In this document: positions 6,886 to 13,282 of the stretch, piece by piece | Layout: every line of letters begins with the position of its first letter | How positions within the stretch are numbered: position 1 is the first letter of the stretch | Assembly (NCBI GenBank): GCA_965658595.1 | Contig: CBFHSW010000022.1 | Span: 1-13,282 of the forward strand | Direction: 5' to 3' | Source: UBA1858 sp965658595 | GTDB lineage: Bacteria; Pseudomonadota; Gammaproteobacteria; UBA4575 | DNA: 13,282 nucleotides | Notes under the pieces: generated by a model | What the model was told of the DNA's origin: nothing | The model's database searches: none | What the model saw: the letters and a program-made list of their open reading frames with translations, nothing else | Made by a program: the position numbers and the translations under genes

Positions 6886-7623
6886 TTAGTTCAAGTCGCC
6901 GCAATGTGCTTGAGTGATCGTTAATAAAGACACGACAGCCGTTTCTAAGCGTAGTATGCGTGGACCTAAACGCTGTGAGTTAAAACCATGTTCCTGTGAA
7001 AACTGAATTTCCTCTGGGCTGAATCCACCCTCTGGTCCAACTGCACAGATGACTCGATCATAATTAAACGGTATCTCAGTATCACTATTTTCATCAGCAT
7101 AGGGGTTAGCGATGATTTTGCAAGCATCCTCAGGCAATGAAGCAACCAAGGTTTGATAATCCATTGGCGCATTAATTTCAGGAACACTCGCTCTTCCGCA
7201 TTGTTCGCAAGCACTGTGAATGACTGATTGCCAATGGTTGATTTTTTTATGGATTTTATTATGGGATAAATTAAGATTTACTCGTGAGCTGATAAAAGGA
7301 GTTATGGAGTTAACACCTAGCTCAGTAGCTTTTTGTAAACACCAATCCATTTTGTCTGAACGACATAATGGCTGTAATAGATGCAAAGATAGCGGTGATT
7401 CACATTCGACTAATATCTTATCTTTAATCTGTATGAGGACATTGCGCTTGTGCAACTCAGTAATCTCGCCATGATAATCATAGCCATCACCGTTGAATAA
7501 AATCACATGATGTCCCACGTTGAGACGTAAAACATCACGTATATGTTTGATCCCTTTATCATCTAACGCCGCCGTCTGTGTTTCAGACAGCGGGTTAATG
7601 GTATGGATTCGTGGTACGCGCAT
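6886..7623 (-). CDS. rsmE: 16S rRNA (uracil1498-N3)-methyltransferase RsmE
   Basis: A 245-residue SPOUT-class methyltransferase that uses S-adenosylmethionine to methylate U1498 of 16S rRNA in the 30S decoding region. An N-terminal PUA-like domain (about 1-75, with RIHTINPL and HIRDVLRL) precedes the trefoil-knot domain. Knot and SAM-site motifs are CRSDKMDWCLQKATELGV (87-104), ACEQCGR (138-144), VGPEGGFSPEEI (195-206) and LGPRILRLETA (219-229). It lies 109 bp downstream of ahcY, separated by an inverted repeat, and 97 bp upstream of gshB. The upstream side has no clear promoter, so it may be read from metK-ahcY or from its own weak start. The N-terminus MRVPRIH fits the family. Confidence 0.94.
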   Translation of the reverse strand: MRVPRIHTINPLSETQTAALDDKGIKHIRDVLRLNVGHHVILFNGDGYDYHGEITELHKRNVLIQIKDKILVECESPLSLHLLQPLCRSDKMDWCLQKATELGVNSITPFISSRVNLNLSHNKIHKKINHWQSVIHSACEQCGRASVPEINAPMDYQTLVASLPEDACKIIANPYADENSDTEIPFNYDRVICAVGPEGGFSPEEIQFSQEHGFNSQRLGPRILRLETAVVSLLTITQAHCGDLN

Positions 7624-7670
7624 GAGATAGATTATGCCTGATAAAGTCTCAATATCTAATCCACAGATCA

Positions 7671-7704
7671 GAGCAAGCTGTCAGAAATAATGCTGACGGT
7701 GCTC
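7671..7704 (-). other. Two-part inverted repeat between ahcY and rsmE
   Basis: Outer arms GAGCA (7671-7675) and TGCTC (7700-7704) and inner arms GTCAG (7680-7684) and CTGAC (7693-7697) enclose an eight-base loop. An internal loop of four versus two bases separates the two helices. No T-tract follows on the minus strand (TGATCTGTGG). It may end or process the metK-ahcY transcript, or be neutral spacer. It fills part of the 109-bp gap between the genes. Confidence 0.4.
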
Positions 7705-7732
7705 ACTCTATTGGGTGATGACTAGAAAGATA

Positions 7733-9025
7733 TTAGTAACGATAGAGCTCTGGTTTGTATGGTCCATTAATTGCGACACCAATGTAGTCAGCTTGCTCAT
7801 CACTTAGTGTCGTTAACTTAGCGCCAATTTGCTCTAGGTGTAAGCGTGCGACTTCTTCATCAAGATGTTTAGGCAGAATATATACTTGATTTTGATATTG
7901 ACCGTTGTTGTTCCACAATTCTAGCTGGGCCAACACTTGATTAGTAAATGAATTCGACATGACAAAACTTGGATGACCTGTGCCACAGCCTAGATTCACT
8001 AAACGGCCTTTGGCCAATAGAATAATGCGTTTACCATCTGGGAAAATCACATGGTCGACTTGAGGCTTAATTTCCTCCCACTGATAGTTTTCTAAACTAG
8101 CTACATCTATCTCATTGTCAAAGTGGCCAATATTACAAACGATGGCTTGATCTTTCATCGCTAGCATATGATCGTGACGAATAATTTTAAAGTTACCTGT
8201 GGTGGTCACAAAAATATCAGCCTGTGAGCAAGCGTCATCCAGAGTGACTACTCGATAACCTTCCATCGCTGCCTGTAAGGCACAGATAGGATCAATTTCT
8301 GTAATCCATACGGTGGCACCTAGTCCACGCAGTGATTGAGCTGATCCTTTGCCTACATCACCATAGCCACATACAACAGCAACTTTGCCGGCTATCATCA
8401 CATCGGTGGCGCGTTTGATACCATCTACTAACGACTCGCGACAGCCATACAAATTATCAAATTTTGATTTTGTAACAGAGTCATTCACGTTGATTGCAGG
8501 GATTTTTAATTCATCCGCATCAAGCATGTCATACAGACGCTTAACACCCGTAGTGGTCTCTTCTGAGACGCCTTTAATATCTTTTAATAGTTGTGGATAG
8601 TTGTCATGCATGAGTTTAGTTAAATCTCCACCATCATCCAGCAACAAGTTTGGTGTCCAGTTGTCTGGGCCTGTAACGGTTTGCTCTATACACCACTCGT
8701 ATTCTTCTTCGGTTTCACCTTTCCAAGCAAACACAGGGATACCACTCGCGGCGACAGCGGCGGCGGCATGGTCTTGTGTGGAGAAAATATTGCATGAAGA
8801 CCAACGCAACTCAGCTCCCAGCTCAGTAAGTGTTTCCATCAATACAGCAGTTTGTATGGTCATGTGTAAACAGCCAACAATGCGCGCTCCTGCAAGAGGT
8901 TTTTGATCTGCATATTTTTCACGTAACGTCATGAGGCCCGGCATTTCGGTTTGCGCAATAGCGATTTCTTTGCGTCCCCAATCGGCCAGTGTGATATCAG
9001 CGACTTTGTAATCTTGACTGTTCAT
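7733..9025 (-). CDS. ahcY: S-adenosylhomocysteine hydrolase (adenosylhomocysteinase)
   Basis: A 430-residue NAD-dependent enzyme that reversibly splits S-adenosylhomocysteine into homocysteine and adenosine. The start MNSQDYKVADI is chosen because AAAGGAA lies five bases upstream; a longer reading to 9058 would add 11 unrelated residues. Landmarks: H54 in GCLHMTIQTA, D130, E155, catalytic K185 and D189 in NDSVTKSKFDN, the Rossmann NAD loop CGYGDVGKGSAQSLRGLGA (219-237), and the C-terminus GPYKPELYRY, which contributes to the NAD site. The length matches the compact animal-type form; many bacterial AhcY proteins (about 460-470 residues) carry an extra loop of about 40 residues that is absent here. 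It follows metK by 81 bp and recycles the by-product of SAM-dependent methylation. Confidence 0.97.
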   Translation of the reverse strand: MNSQDYKVADITLADWGRKEIAIAQTEMPGLMTLREKYADQKPLAGARIVGCLHMTIQTAVLMETLTELGAELRWSSCNIFSTQDHAAAAVAASGIPVFAWKGETEEEYEWCIEQTVTGPDNWTPNLLLDDGGDLTKLMHDNYPQLLKDIKGVSEETTTGVKRLYDMLDADELKIPAINVNDSVTKSKFDNLYGCRESLVDGIKRATDVMIAGKVAVVCGYGDVGKGSAQSLRGLGATVWITEIDPICALQAAMEGYRVVTLDDACSQADIFVTTTGNFKIIRHDHMLAMKDQAIVCNIGHFDNEIDVASLENYQWEEIKPQVDHVIFPDGKRIILLAKGRLVNLGCGTGHPSFVMSNSFTNQVLAQLELWNNNGQYQNQVYILPKHLDEEVARLHLEQIGAKLTTLSDEQADYIGVAINGPYKPELYRY

Positions 9026-9030
9026 GTTGT

Positions 9031-9037
9031 TTCCTTT
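9031..9037 (-). promoter_or_regulatory. Ribosome-binding site that sets the ahcY start
   Basis: AAAGGAA on the minus strand, five bases (ACAAC) before ATG 9025. This decides for the 430-residue AhcY over the longer in-frame reading from 9058, which would begin inside the intergenic hairpin region. Confidence 0.75.
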
Positions 9038-9054
9038 GATATGTATTTTTATCT

Positions 9055-9086
9055 GCACATCATCTTTAACTAAAAAGATGATGTGC
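9055..9086 (-). other. Perfect 13-bp inverted repeat between metK and ahcY
   Basis: Arms GCACATCATCTTT (9055-9067) and AAAGATGATGTGC (9074-9086) are perfectly complementary around a six-base loop (9068-9073). In the metK to ahcY direction the hairpin is followed by AGATAAAAATAC, not a T-tract, so it is not a standard Rho-independent terminator. In the opposite direction it is followed by GAAGAGTG, again with no T-tract. It lies 20 bases downstream of the metK stop and 29 bases upstream of the ahcY ATG, leaving the ahcY ribosome-binding site free. An mRNA stability, processing or partial-attenuation element is plausible. Confidence 0.8.
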
Positions 9087-9106
9087 GAAGAGTGTGGTGC
9101 GAGTCC

Positions 9107-10255
9107 TTAACTGCTTTGTAAGGCTTCGATTTTGTCGGTGCGCTCCCACGTGAATTCAGTTTCAGTGCGACCAAAATGACCATAGCTGGCACTGGATTTG
9201 TAGATAGGCTGTTTGAGATCTAACATGGTCAGGATGCCATAAGGTCGCAAGTCGAAATTGCGTCGCACACGCTTTTCTATTTCACGGTCACTGATGCTTC
9301 CAGTGCCAAAAGTATTAATAGAAATAGACATTGGTTCTGCTACCCCAATGGCATATGAAATTTGTATTTCACAGCGATCAGCCAGTCCGGCTGCGACAAT
9401 ATTTTTAGCTACATAGCGTCCAGCGTAAGCGGCTGAACGATCGACTTTAGATGGATCTTTGCCTGAAAAAGCCCCACCACCATGACGAGCCATCCCACCA
9501 TAGGTATCAACGATGATTTTACGTCCCGTCAGGCCGCAGTCACCGACTGGGCCGCCGATCACAAATTTGCCGGTTGGATTAATATGATATTGAGTCTCTT
9601 GATTCAGCCACTGTGCGGGGATTACTGGTTTGATAATATGTTCCATCACTGCTTCGTGCAGATCGTTCTGATTAACATCGGGGTCATGTTGAGTCGATAA
9701 CACCACTGCGTCCACGCTCACTGGTTGATCGTTTTCATAGCGGAAAGTGACTTGGCTTTTGGCATCAGGTCTTAACCAGCTTAATTGTGAACGACGCATG
9801 TCAGCTTGTTGTTTCACCAATCTATGCGCATAGGTAATGGGTGCTGGCATCAGCACATCCGTTTCATTGGAGGCGTATCCAAACATCAGGCCTTGATCAC
9901 CGGCCCCTTGATCCTCTGGTCGGGCACGATCCACGCCTTGAGCAATATCTGCCGCTTGTTCACCTAATGCCGTTATGACCGCACAGGTATTACCGTCAAA
10001 GCCTATATCAGAGTGGTCGTAACCAATGTCATTAATGGTGGCACGTGCAATCGCTTCATAATCGATATTGGCACTGGTAGTAATTTCACCGGCCATCAAT
10101 ACTAAGCCTGTTTTCACTAGAGTCTCACAGGCCACGCGTGCGTCTGGGTCTTGAGCTAGTGCAGCATCCAAAATAGCATCAGAAACTTGGTCAGAGATTT
10201 TATCTGGATGGCCTTCAGAGACGGATTCTGAGGTAAACAAGTAGCTTTCGGTCAT
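9107..10255 (-). CDS. metK: S-adenosylmethionine synthetase (methionine adenosyltransferase)
   Basis: A 382-residue enzyme that makes S-adenosylmethionine from methionine and ATP. All signatures are intact: FTSESVSEGHPDKISDQ (7-23), GAGDQGLMFGYA (117-128), GGPVGDCGLTGRKIIVDTYG (234-253), the P-loop-like GGGAFSGKDPSKVDRS (259-274), and a C-terminal YGHFGR (358-363). It is the first gene of the long minus-strand run, with a likely promoter about 110 bp upstream and a leader that starts with a hairpin. No clear Shine-Dalgarno precedes the ATG (ACAAAATCTTAAAATC), which is unusual for a highly expressed gene. ahcY follows in the same direction after a perfect 13-bp inverted repeat. Confidence 0.98.
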   Translation of the reverse strand: MTESYLFTSESVSEGHPDKISDQVSDAILDAALAQDPDARVACETLVKTGLVLMAGEITTSANIDYEAIARATINDIGYDHSDIGFDGNTCAVITALGEQAADIAQGVDRARPEDQGAGDQGLMFGYASNETDVLMPAPITYAHRLVKQQADMRRSQLSWLRPDAKSQVTFRYENDQPVSVDAVVLSTQHDPDVNQNDLHEAVMEHIIKPVIPAQWLNQETQYHINPTGKFVIGGPVGDCGLTGRKIIVDTYGGMARHGGGAFSGKDPSKVDRSAAYAGRYVAKNIVAAGLADRCEIQISYAIGVAEPMSISINTFGTGSISDREIEKRVRRNFDLRPYGILTMLDLKQPIYKSSASYGHFGRTETEFTWERTDKIEALQSS

Positions 10256-10329
10256 GATTTTAAGATTTTGTCAGTTTGCAGGGTTTTGACTACTAATTCT
10301 AAAAAACGAATAAAGTCTTTTGCTTGCCA

Positions 10330-10353
10330 GCGTTGTGGACATCGCCACAGCGC
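10330..10353 (-). promoter_or_regulatory. Hairpin at the 5' end of the predicted metK leader RNA
   Basis: Arms GCGCTGTGG and CCACAACGC (minus-strand sense) enclose a six-base loop CGATGT. They pair at eight of nine positions with one internal C-A mismatch. The hairpin would sit within a few bases of the predicted transcript 5' end, followed by about 75 AU-rich bases including a TTTTTT run, and no clear Shine-Dalgarno before metK. It could protect the 5' end or belong to a regulatory leader. It does not match the SAH riboswitch core that I remember. Confidence 0.4.
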
Positions 10354-10364
10354 AGCGGAGGTGA

Positions 10365-10394
10365 ATTATAGCCTGAAACTCGACATGATGGGAA
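10365..10394 (-). promoter_or_regulatory. Likely sigma-70 promoter of metK
   Basis: The minus strand has a perfect -10 box TATAAT (10370-10365). Eighteen bases upstream lies TTCCCA (10394-10389), matching four of six positions of the -35 consensus TTGACA. Transcription would start near 10356-10358, giving a leader of about 100 nt before the metK ATG. The -10 is strong evidence; the -35 is weak. Confidence 0.5.
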
Positions 10395-10422
10395 AGTCTC
10401 AGCAAGTCATGTATAGATTTCA

Positions 10423-10428
10423 TATAAT
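10423..10428 (+). promoter_or_regulatory. Candidate -10 box for the thioredoxin-like gene
   Basis: A perfect TATAAT on the plus strand, 46 bases before the thioredoxin-like ATG, in an AT-rich stretch. No good -35 is seen at 17 bases (CAGCAA). Together with the opposite-strand metK -10 about 53 bases away, it makes 10256-10474 a divergent promoter region. Confidence 0.35.
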
Positions 10429-10474
10429 AAGTTTAAATATTTAAAGCACACGCACGGAGGTTTGCTAAATCCAC

Positions 10475-11035
10475 ATGGCTAGAGCAGATTCTAGAATGAT
10501 TCCTTTGGGAACTATCGCGCCTGATTTTACATTGCCGGAACCGGCATCGGGGCAGTGGCTCACATTGGAAGATTGCACAGGAGCGCAGGGAGTCTTAGTC
10601 ATGTTTATCTGCAATCATTGTCCTTATGTGAAGTTGTATAACGCGGAATTAGCGCAGTTGGCTCGTGATTTCATGCCGCAAGGGATAGGTATTGTGGCTA
10701 TTAATTCCAATGATGTTGACGCCTATCCAGAGGACGCGCCTGATAAAATGGTCTTGGAAAGCCAAAAACATGGTTATAGTTTCCCCTATTTATATGATGA
10801 GTCACAAAGCGTAGCACGCGCCTATCAGGCAGAGTGCACGCCAGACTTATTCTTATTCGATCAATCATTGGAGTGTGTCTACAGAGGCCGGTTAGACGAC
10901 TCAACGCCGGGCAATGACAAGCCTGTGACAGGACAAGATTTGCGTTTCGCCTTACAGTCACTGCTTGGGGGTGTAGCGATATCATCAGAGCAAAAACCGA
11001 GTATGGGATGCGGTATCAAGTGGAAAAATGACTGA
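10475..11035 (+). CDS. Thioredoxin/peroxiredoxin-like protein with CNHC motif, function unknown
   Basis: A 186-residue thioredoxin-fold protein of the AhpC/TSA-like superfamily. The N-terminus LGTIAPDFTLP (11-21) is typical of peroxiredoxin-like proteins. The redox-site region is VMFICNHCPYVK (42-53), giving C46-x-x-C49. Further landmarks are AINSNDVDAYPED (75-87), the cis-Pro region CTPDLFLFD (121-129), YRGRLDDS (136-143) and the C-terminal GCGIKWK (178-184) with C179. I recognise this as a widespread 'thioredoxin family protein' group with conserved NHCP and GCxIKWK motifs, but without an assigned substrate. There is no signal peptide, so it is probably cytoplasmic. A GGAGG sits 14 bases before the ATG, which is a long spacing; an in-frame TAA at 10466 rules out a longer start. 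It diverges from metK. Confidence 0.8.
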   Translation: MARADSRMIPLGTIAPDFTLPEPASGQWLTLEDCTGAQGVLVMFICNHCPYVKLYNAELAQLARDFMPQGIGIVAINSNDVDAYPEDAPDKMVLESQKHGYSFPYLYDESQSVARAYQAECTPDLFLFDQSLECVYRGRLDDSTPGNDKPVTGQDLRFALQSLLGGVAISSEQKPSMGCGIKWKND

Positions 11036-11224
11036 AAAGAGTGTCGCAGAGCTGTTTTTTAAGTCAGGCCATTAAGGGTGTTACTTGCGACAATCGTCTA
11101 AGTCATGGAAAATACGGGCCCTTTGTGTAATCGCTCACATGCATAGCAGTGGTTAGGATTCTTCTTTTTTATATGCGTAGACGTCAAACGACGCTTCTTT
11201 TAACTTACCTGAAGATAAAGACAC

Positions 11225-13216
11225 GTGGATAAGCAAAAACAATTGGCTAATGCCATTAGAATATTGAGTATGGATGCCGTGCAGCAGGCGAAATCTGGAC
11301 ATCCAGGTGCCCCTATGGGGATGGCAGATATCGCTGAAGTGTTGTGGCGCAAGCATCTTAACCATAATCCGACTGATCCCCATTGGATCAATCGTGACCG
11401 ATTTATACTATCTAACGGCCATGGATCGATGCTGATTTATGCCCTGTTACATTTAAGTGGATACGATTTATCCATCCAAGATTTAAAAGATTTTCGCCAG
11501 CTACACTCTAAAACCGCAGGTCACCCAGAAGTGAATGAAGCCCCTGGGGTGGAAACTACCACTGGTCCATTAGGACAAGGGTTAGCTAATGCGGTTGGTA
11601 TGGCGCTCGCTGAGAAGATGTTAGGCGCTCAGTTCAATCAGGAAGATAACAGCATAATTGATCATTTTACCTATGTTTTCGCTGGAGATGGCTGCTTGAT
11701 GGAGGGAATTTCTCATGAGGCTTGCTCGCTTGCCGGAACCCATAATTTAGGTAAATTGATTGTTTTTTACGATGACAACGGCATTTCTATTGATGGTGAA
11801 GTCCAAGGATGGTTTACAGAGGATATCCCGCAACGCTTTGAATCTTACGGATGGCAAGTTATTAGAGATGTGGATGGACACGATGCCGCATCTATTGATG
11901 ATGCCATACAACAAGCACAACAAAACCTATCACAACCGACCTTGATCGACTGCAAAACGGTGATAGGACAGGGGTCACCCAATAAACAAGGGACTTCAGG
12001 CATACATGGTGCTCCTCTTGGAGATGAAGAGATTCAATTAGCGCGTGAAACGCTGGGTTGGACGCATGCACCTTTTGATATTCCTGAGCATATCTATGCT
12101 GACTGGGATGCCAAAACAGCCGGTCAAGCTAAACAAGCGCAGTGGAATACAGCTATGCAGAATTACGCTGAGCAATATCCGCAACTCGCCAAAGAGTTAT
12201 TGCGACGTTGCAGTGGGGAGTTACCCGAGCAATGGGCGCAGCAGTCGCAACAAGCATTAGCGGCTGTAGTTGCGGAACAAAAAACAGTTGCTACGCGAAA
12301 AGCCTCGGAGCGTTCACTTGAAGGTATAGGCCCATTATTACCTGAGCTCACGGGTGGTTCAGCGGATTTAACGGGTTCCAATAATACATGGTGGTCAGGC
12401 TCTAAAGGAGTGCTACCGGAAGATGCTTCAGGGAACTATATCTACTATGGCGTGCGAGAATTTGCGATGTCAGCCATGATGAATGGTATGTCACTCTATG
12501 GAGGGTTTATCCCATACAGTGGCACTTTCTTAACTTTCTCAGATTACGCTAGAAATGCAGTACGTATGGCAGCTCTGATGGATACGCATTGCTTATTTGT
12601 TTATACACATGACTCGATTGGCTTGGGTGAAGATGGTCCTACCCACCAATCTGTTGAGCACTTTGCGAGTTTAAGAAGCATACCAAACTTAATGGTTTGG
12701 AGACCCTGCGATACAGTTGAATCTATGGTGGCATGGATGACCAGTATCGATATGAAGAAGCCCACAGCAATGGGATTCTCAAGACAAAATTCAGACTTCA
12801 TGGTGCGCACAGAACAGCAAATTGAAGATATCCGCAAAGGCGGCTATGTGTTGTTTGAAAATGATGCAGACTGCCAGATGATTATCATGGCAACTGGCAC
12901 CGAGGTGGGTATAGCAGTAGAAGCAGGACAACGTTTAGCCGCAGAGAATATAGGTGTACGCGTGGTATCGATGCCAAGTACCGATGTATTCGACTTACAA
13001 ACTGAAGAATATAAAAACTCAGTACTACCGAACAATGTGCGAGCACGTATCGCGGTAGAGGCAGGTGTGACTGATTTTTGGCGCAAGTATGTTGGTTTAG
13101 ATGGTGATGTAGTGGGCTTAGATGAATTTGGTCTGTCAGCGCCAGGTGACGTGCTGATGGAACATTTCGGTTTCACCGCAGACAATATATACAACCGCGC
13201 TAAAGCATTAATTTAG
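11225..13216 (+). CDS. tkt: Transketolase
   Basis: A 663-residue thiamine-diphosphate enzyme that transfers two-carbon units between sugar phosphates in the pentose phosphate and Calvin-type pathways. Visible: SGHPGAPMGMADIAEVLW (24-41) with H26, SNGHGSMLIYALLHL (63-77), the ThDP/metal motif GDGCLMEGISHEA (154-166) with the metal-side DDNGISIDG (183-191), GVREFAMSAMMNG (409-421) with catalytic E412, and GLGEDGPTHQSVEH (466-479) with H474. The start is GTG; an in-frame TAA at 11216 prevents extension, and the resulting N-terminus (KQLANAIRILSMDAVQQAKSG) fits the family. The ribosome-binding site is weak. A Gap/Epd-type dehydrogenase gene begins 28 bp after the stop, so the two probably form an operon, as is common in gammaproteobacteria. 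Confidence 0.97.
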   Translation: MDKQKQLANAIRILSMDAVQQAKSGHPGAPMGMADIAEVLWRKHLNHNPTDPHWINRDRFILSNGHGSMLIYALLHLSGYDLSIQDLKDFRQLHSKTAGHPEVNEAPGVETTTGPLGQGLANAVGMALAEKMLGAQFNQEDNSIIDHFTYVFAGDGCLMEGISHEACSLAGTHNLGKLIVFYDDNGISIDGEVQGWFTEDIPQRFESYGWQVIRDVDGHDAASIDDAIQQAQQNLSQPTLIDCKTVIGQGSPNKQGTSGIHGAPLGDEEIQLARETLGWTHAPFDIPEHIYADWDAKTAGQAKQAQWNTAMQNYAEQYPQLAKELLRRCSGELPEQWAQQSQQALAAVVAEQKTVATRKASERSLEGIGPLLPELTGGSADLTGSNNTWWSGSKGVLPEDASGNYIYYGVREFAMSAMMNGMSLYGGFIPYSGTFLTFSDYARNAVRMAALMDTHCLFVYTHDSIGLGEDGPTHQSVEHFASLRSIPNLMVWRPCDTVESMVAWMTSIDMKKPTAMGFSRQNSDFMVRTEQQIEDIRKGGYVLFENDADCQMIIMATGTEVGIAVEAGQRLAAENIGVRVVSMPSTDVFDLQTEEYKNSVLPNNVRARIAVEAGVTDFWRKYVGLDGDVVGLDEFGLSAPGDVLMEHFGFTADNIYNRAKALI

Positions 13217-13244
13217 ATTTAAGTATTTTTAACGAGGAAGCAAG

Positions 13245-13282
13245 ATGGCAATTAAAATTGCAATTAACGGATATGGAAGAAT
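13245..13282 (+). CDS. Glyceraldehyde-3-phosphate or erythrose-4-phosphate dehydrogenase (5' end only)
   Basis: Only 12 complete codons and two bases of a thirteenth are in the window: MAIKIAINGYGR. This is the beginning of the Rossmann NAD-binding loop (INGxGRIGR) shared by GapA and Epd, and the window end does not separate the two. The start is supported by GAGG seven bases upstream (13234-13237). The gene begins 28 bp after the tkt stop, matching the frequent tkt-gap or tkt-epd linkage. Confidence is limited by the truncation. Confidence 0.78.
   Translation, partial: MAIKIAINGYGR

Noticed and set aside
10261..10320. TTTTTT run in the metK leader as an intrinsic terminator (attenuator)
   Set aside because: The run is not immediately preceded by a stable GC-rich stem. 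The strong hairpin is about 20 bases further upstream, and only weak AT pairing flanks the run.
10256..10370. SAH or SAM riboswitch upstream of metK
   Set aside because: The leader contains GCGCTG and a hairpin but lacks the GAGGAGCGCUGC...CAGGCUC core I remember for the SAH riboswitch and any SAM aptamer core I know. It is kept only as a candidate leader structure.
11085..11113. TTGCGA with 17-base spacing to GAAAAT as the tkt promoter
   Set aside because: Both hexamers match only four of six positions. The 189-bp spacer must hold some promoter, but this one cannot be distinguished from background.
11176..11190. TAGACGTC upstream of tkt as a MetJ operator (AGACGTCT)
   Set aside because: There is only one partial box where tandem copies are expected, and tkt is not a methionine gene. 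A chance match is more likely.
1..13282. A novel defence, mobile or secretion system
   Set aside because: Every long coding region belongs to a recognised housekeeping or type IV pilus family. There are no transposases, integrases, CRISPR repeats, toxin-antitoxin pairs, tRNAs or attachment-site duplications, and no abrupt composition change was noticed by eye.

Overview
The window looks like core chromosome of a gammaproteobacterium of moderate-to-low GC (judged by eye). The gene products are of gammaproteobacterial type: PilT/PilU retraction ATPases, a PyrR-PyrB-PyrC' pyrimidine block next to RuvX (YqgF), YqgE (AlgH) and GshB, and MetK with AhcY. From memory, the order gshB / algH / ruvX / pyrR / pyrB / pyrC' with pilT-pilU nearby resembles the Pseudomonas aeruginosa chromosome, although these proteins are not from Pseudomonas itself. 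I cannot name a genus.

Layout. Bases 1-1217 (+) hold the 3' end of pilT and all of pilU. Bases 1271-10255 (-) are one long co-directional run. Read in the direction of transcription it is metK, ahcY, rsmE, gshB, yqgE, ruvX, pyrR, pyrB, pyrC' and a pyrK-like gene. From gshB onward the genes abut or overlap (3-bp gap, 1-nt overlap, three ATGA overlaps and one 8-bp gap), so these seven genes look translationally coupled. The 219-bp gap at 10256-10474 is a divergent promoter region between metK and a (+) gene for a thioredoxin/peroxiredoxin-like protein. That gene is followed by tkt (transketolase) and the first codons of a glyceraldehyde-3-phosphate or erythrose-4-phosphate dehydrogenase, whose start lies 28 bp after tkt.

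How the genes work together. MetK makes S-adenosylmethionine and AhcY removes the S-adenosylhomocysteine left by methyltransferases; RsmE is one such methyltransferase. GshB completes glutathione synthesis. PyrB catalyses the committed step of pyrimidine synthesis. The dihydroorotase homologue beside it has lost several metal ligands and is probably a structural partner rather than an enzyme. The PyrK-like flavin/[2Fe-2S] protein has no dihydroorotate dehydrogenase catalytic gene in the window. Tkt and the following dehydrogenase belong to central sugar phosphate metabolism.

Most of the window is ordinary housekeeping DNA. I found no mobile element, CRISPR array, tRNA, rRNA or sign of a new defence or secretion system. 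The points most worth a second look are the pseudo-dihydroorotase, the PyrK-like gene without a visible partner, the roughly 100-nt metK leader with a 5' hairpin and no good ribosome-binding site, and a perfect 13-bp hairpin between metK and ahcY that is not followed by a T-tract. Several start codons are non-ATG or lie downstream of the longest possible start, and these are corrected in the feature list.
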